Below are positions 61,772 through 64,000 of a DNA stretch of 64,000 nucleotides, piece after piece. Every line of letters starts with the position of its first letter. Within the stretch, counting starts at the first letter, position 1. The position numbers and the translations under genes were made by a program. The notes below the pieces were generated by a model. It was not told the origin of the DNA. It saw only the letters and a program-made list of their open reading frames with translations, and did no database searches. The stretch is from Pontixanthobacter luteolus (GTDB taxonomy: Bacteria; Pseudomonadota; Alphaproteobacteria; Sphingomonadales; Sphingomonadaceae): contig NZ_WTYP01000002.1 in NCBI RefSeq assembly GCF_009828095.1, positions 191,001 through 255,000 on the forward strand, in the 5' to 3' direction.

Positions 61772-64000
61772 ATGGCCAGCCGCGCCATCGGAAAGTCAAA
61801 CACAACGGATTGGCGCGCCGCTTTCCGGCGTTCGCTGCGCCGTGCGGTGCAGATGACCGGCGCCGCAGCCCTGTTTGGCGGGACAGTGTTCCTCGGCCTC
61901 GCGCTTGCCAGCTATACCCAGACCGATCCTAGCCCCTCCACCGCAGCGGCATCCACCGATGTGGCAAACTGGATGGGCAGCGCCGGAGCATGGGCATCGG
62001 AGCGGGTGCTGTTCCTGTTCGGCCTCCCCGCAATTCTGCTGCTGCCGCTGATGTATGTGTTTGCCCGCAAGCTGTGGCGCGATGTCGAAGACGAAGACGT
62101 GCAGAACGACACCCGCTGGTGGGCACCCGTCGGCATGTTGCTGCTGGCCATGGCGCTGCTGGCAACCGTGCTCTCGCTCGCGTTCGACGGACCTGGCGGA
62201 ACGCTACCAGCGTCGCTTGGCGGGATCACCGGATTGCTTGGTGCCAACGGGATCGAGGCCGTTGCCGGGCGCTTGCCCGAAGGCGCGGGCGGCTGGGCGA
62301 TACTGGGCCTTGCGCTTCTTAGCCTGGCGGGCGGGGTTGCGCTGGTGACGCGTGTATTCGCGCTCGACTGGGCGCAATTGCTGACCCTTCCGGAGTTTCT
62401 GAAGCGGCGGCCTTCGCTGCCTGAAACCAGCATTCCATTCCTGCCCAAGCCGGAAAAGAAGGCGCGCAAGGCGGAGGCGAAATCTGAACCGGTGATCGAC
62501 GAATCCCCGCGCCGTGCACCGACTATTACCGATCCGACACGGCCCCCGAAAAAGGCACCGCTGGCCAAGGCGAAACAGCGCGACATGTTTGCCGATTTCG
62601 AATTACCCAGCCTGGATCTGCTGGCCGAACCACCCGCCGAAAGCGCGCCCAAGCTCGACAAGCTGGCGTTGGAACGCAATGCGCGCCTGCTGGAAACCGT
62701 GCTCGATGATTTCAACGTCAAGGGCGAGATTACCGCCGTGCGCACCGGCCCGGTTGTCACGATGTACGAACTGGAGCCCGCACCCGGCGTGAAGGCCGCC
62801 CGGGTTATCGGCCTTGCCGAAGATATCGCGCGCAATATGTCCGCGATCAGCGCGCGCGTGTCGCCCATCCCGGGCAAGACCGTGATGGGCATCGAACTGC
62901 CCAATGCCGACCGCCAGATGGTCGCCTTGAAAGAGCTTGCCGCGTGCGAGGATTTTGCCGAGGCCAAGGGCGCCCTGCCAATCATTCTGGGCAAGGATAT
63001 CGCCGGCGAACCGGTTGTCGCCGATCTGGCCGCAATGCCGCATCTTCTGGTCGCCGGTACCACCGGTTCGGGCAAATCGGTTGGTCTCAACTGTATCCTG
63101 CTATCGCTGCTCTACCGCTTCACCCCCGCCGAATGCCGCCTGATCCTGATCGATCCGAAGGTGTTGGAGCTGAAGACGTACGACGATATCCCGCACCTCT
63201 TGTCGCCCGTTGTTACCGAACCGCACAAATCGGTCCGCGCGCTGAAGTGGGCGGTCGAGGAGATGGAGCGCCGCTACCGGATGATGAGCAGCGTCAATTC
63301 GCGCAATATCGGCGGCTTCAACGAGAAGGTGCAGGCCGCGGTCGCCAAGGGCAAACCGCTGGGCCGCCGTGTGCAGACCGGGTTCGATCCGGATACCGGT
63401 GAAGAACTGTATGAAGAAGAGCAGCTGGACTACGAACCGCTGCCACTGATCGTTCTGATCGTTGACGAACTGGCCGACCTTATGGTCACGGTCGGCAAGG
63501 AAATCGAGGTTCTGATCCAGCGCCTGAGCCAGAAATCGCGCGCCGCCGGTATTCACCTGATCATGGCAACACAGCGCCCGTCGGTCGATGTCATCACCGG
63601 CGTGATCAAGGCCAACCTGCCCACCCGGATCAGCTTCAAGGTCACCAGCCGCATCGACAGCCGCACGATTCTGGGTGAGCAGGGGTCGGAGCAGCTGCTT
63701 GGCAAGGGCGATATGCTTTACAAGCCCAACACCGGGGCGATGGTCCGCGTGCACGGCCCATTTGTGTCGGACGAGGAAGTCGAGAGCGTGGCCGACCACT
63801 GGCGCGCGCAGGGTAAGCCGGATTACGTCGACGCCGTGACGGAAGAACCGGAAGATGGCGGCGGTCTGTCGTTCGAAGACGAATTCACCGCCAGCGATGA
63901 TCCGAACGAACGCAAATACCGGCAGGCTTGCCAGATCGTGATCGAGAACCAGAAAGCGTCCGGTTCATGGCTGCAGCGGCAGATGGGCGTAGGATATAAC
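61772..64000 (+). CDS. ftsK: FtsK/SpoIIIE-family DNA translocase (3' end outside the window)
   Basis: 743 codons are visible and the frame stays open to the last base. ATG at 61772 with AAAGGGG upstream. The N-terminus has four membrane helices (about residues 30-50, 85-105, 125-145 and 175-195), then a basic Pro-rich linker. The motor domain has Walker A GTTGSGKS (residues 429-436) and Walker B LIVLIVDELADLM, with ATQRPSVDVITGVIKANLPTRI. It pumps chromosomal DNA through the closing septum. The C-terminal DNA-reading gamma domain begins near the window end. Confidence 0.95.
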   Translation, partial: MASRAIGKSNTTDWRAAFRRSLRRAVQMTGAAALFGGTVFLGLALASYTQTDPSPSTAAASTDVANWMGSAGAWASERVLFLFGLPAILLLPLMYVFARKLWRDVEDEDVQNDTRWWAPVGMLLLAMALLATVLSLAFDGPGGTLPASLGGITGLLGANGIEAVAGRLPEGAGGWAILGLALLSLAGGVALVTRVFALDWAQLLTLPEFLKRRPSLPETSIPFLPKPEKKARKAEAKSEPVIDESPRRAPTITDPTRPPKKAPLAKAKQRDMFADFELPSLDLLAEPPAESAPKLDKLALERNARLLETVLDDFNVKGEITAVRTGPVVTMYELEPAPGVKAARVIGLAEDIARNMSAISARVSPIPGKTVMGIELPNADRQMVALKELAACEDFAEAKGALPIILGKDIAGEPVVADLAAMPHLLVAGTTGSGKSVGLNCILLSLLYRFTPAECRLILIDPKVLELKTYDDIPHLLSPVVTEPHKSVRALKWAVEEMERRYRMMSSVNSRNIGGFNEKVQAAVAKGKPLGRRVQTGFDPDTGEELYEEEQLDYEPLPLIVLIVDELADLMVTVGKEIEVLIQRLSQKSRAAGIHLIMATQRPSVDVITGVIKANLPTRISFKVTSRIDSRTILGEQGSEQLLGKGDMLYKPNTGAMVRVHGPFVSDEEVESVADHWRAQGKPDYVDAVTEEPEDGGGLSFEDEFTASDDPNERKYRQACQIVIENQKASGSWLQRQMGVGYN

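Noticed and set aside
61912-63090. 392-codon minus-strand open frame antisense to ftsK
   Set aside because: Ser/Arg/Ala-rich without a domain; ftsK is clear on the plus strand.

Overview
The window looks like chromosomal DNA of an alphaproteobacterium of the order Sphingomonadales, most likely Erythrobacteraceae (Erythrobacter/Altererythrobacter type). This rests on the high-GC housekeeping genes, the TonB-dependent receptor with a Sphingomonas-style TonB box, DUF2171, DUF6768 and CHCC zinc-finger proteins, an HRxxN-type histidine kinase, and promoters matching the alphaproteobacterial EcfG consensus GGAAC-N16-CGTT. No phage, insertion sequence, CRISPR array, rRNA or tRNA gene was recognised. 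The one clearly foreign-looking piece is an AT-rich single-gene island at about 1.9-3.36 kb.

Layout. 0-8.6 kb: small lipoproteins and DUF proteins, the AT-rich RecB-like nuclease gene, nrdB, a PepSY protein, DUF2171, a GntP-family permease with a 56-residue membrane protein behind it, and an NTF2-like protein. 8.7-11.4 kb: nrdA and its unusually long upstream region, which carries a perfect EcfG-type promoter, an overlapping LexA-like direct repeat and a pair of NrdR-like boxes. 11.4-16.4 kb: an alpha/beta hydrolase, a TonB C-terminal-domain protein, an ECF sigma factor with a DUF6768 partner, an OmpA-family protein and a degenerate TraB/GumN protein. 16.4-19.3 kb: a minus-strand operon of an ABC ATPase, a small monooxygenase and nadB. 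19.4-22.5 kb: a CHCC zinc-finger protein, tldD and two tandemly duplicated secreted proteins. 22.6-26.3 kb: a nitronate monooxygenase-like enzyme, an FkbM methyltransferase plus sulfotransferase pair, and an SDR.

26.3-30.3 kb: a guaA operon continuing into a HEAT-like gene and two endonuclease III-type genes, then a 500-base intergenic stretch with a perfect 15-bp inverted repeat. 30.3-34.1 kb: an acyl-CoA ligase, serine dehydratase and a ZIP-like transporter. 34.1-41.7 kb: gyrB, an M50-like protease, an AI-2E family permease, a flavoprotein and a 5'-nucleotidase lipoprotein. 41.7-46.9 kb: leucine/isovalerate catabolism (isovaleryl-CoA dehydrogenase and methylcrotonyl-CoA carboxylase beta subunit), with a PlsC-like acyltransferase and a TetR regulator. 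47-50.9 kb: a GAF-PAS-HRxxN kinase and an osmoprotectant ABC transporter with a fused permease/binding protein. 50.9-57.5 kb: lgt, a MidA/NDUFAF7 methyltransferase, another acyl-CoA ligase and glnD. 57.6-64 kb: a large TonB-dependent receptor, yggS, thiE and the first 743 codons of ftsK.

The most interesting themes are regulatory. Class Ia nrdA appears to be placed under the general-stress sigma factor EcfG, along with a DUF2171 gene and possibly a third small gene. Two TonB-system genes have their Shine-Dalgarno sequences inside perfect inverted repeats. The TonB receptor contains a textbook EF-hand loop. An AT-rich island carries an uncharacterised PD-(D/E)XK nuclease with a RecB-like QxxxY motif. 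All functional statements come from reading motifs by eye; no database search was run.
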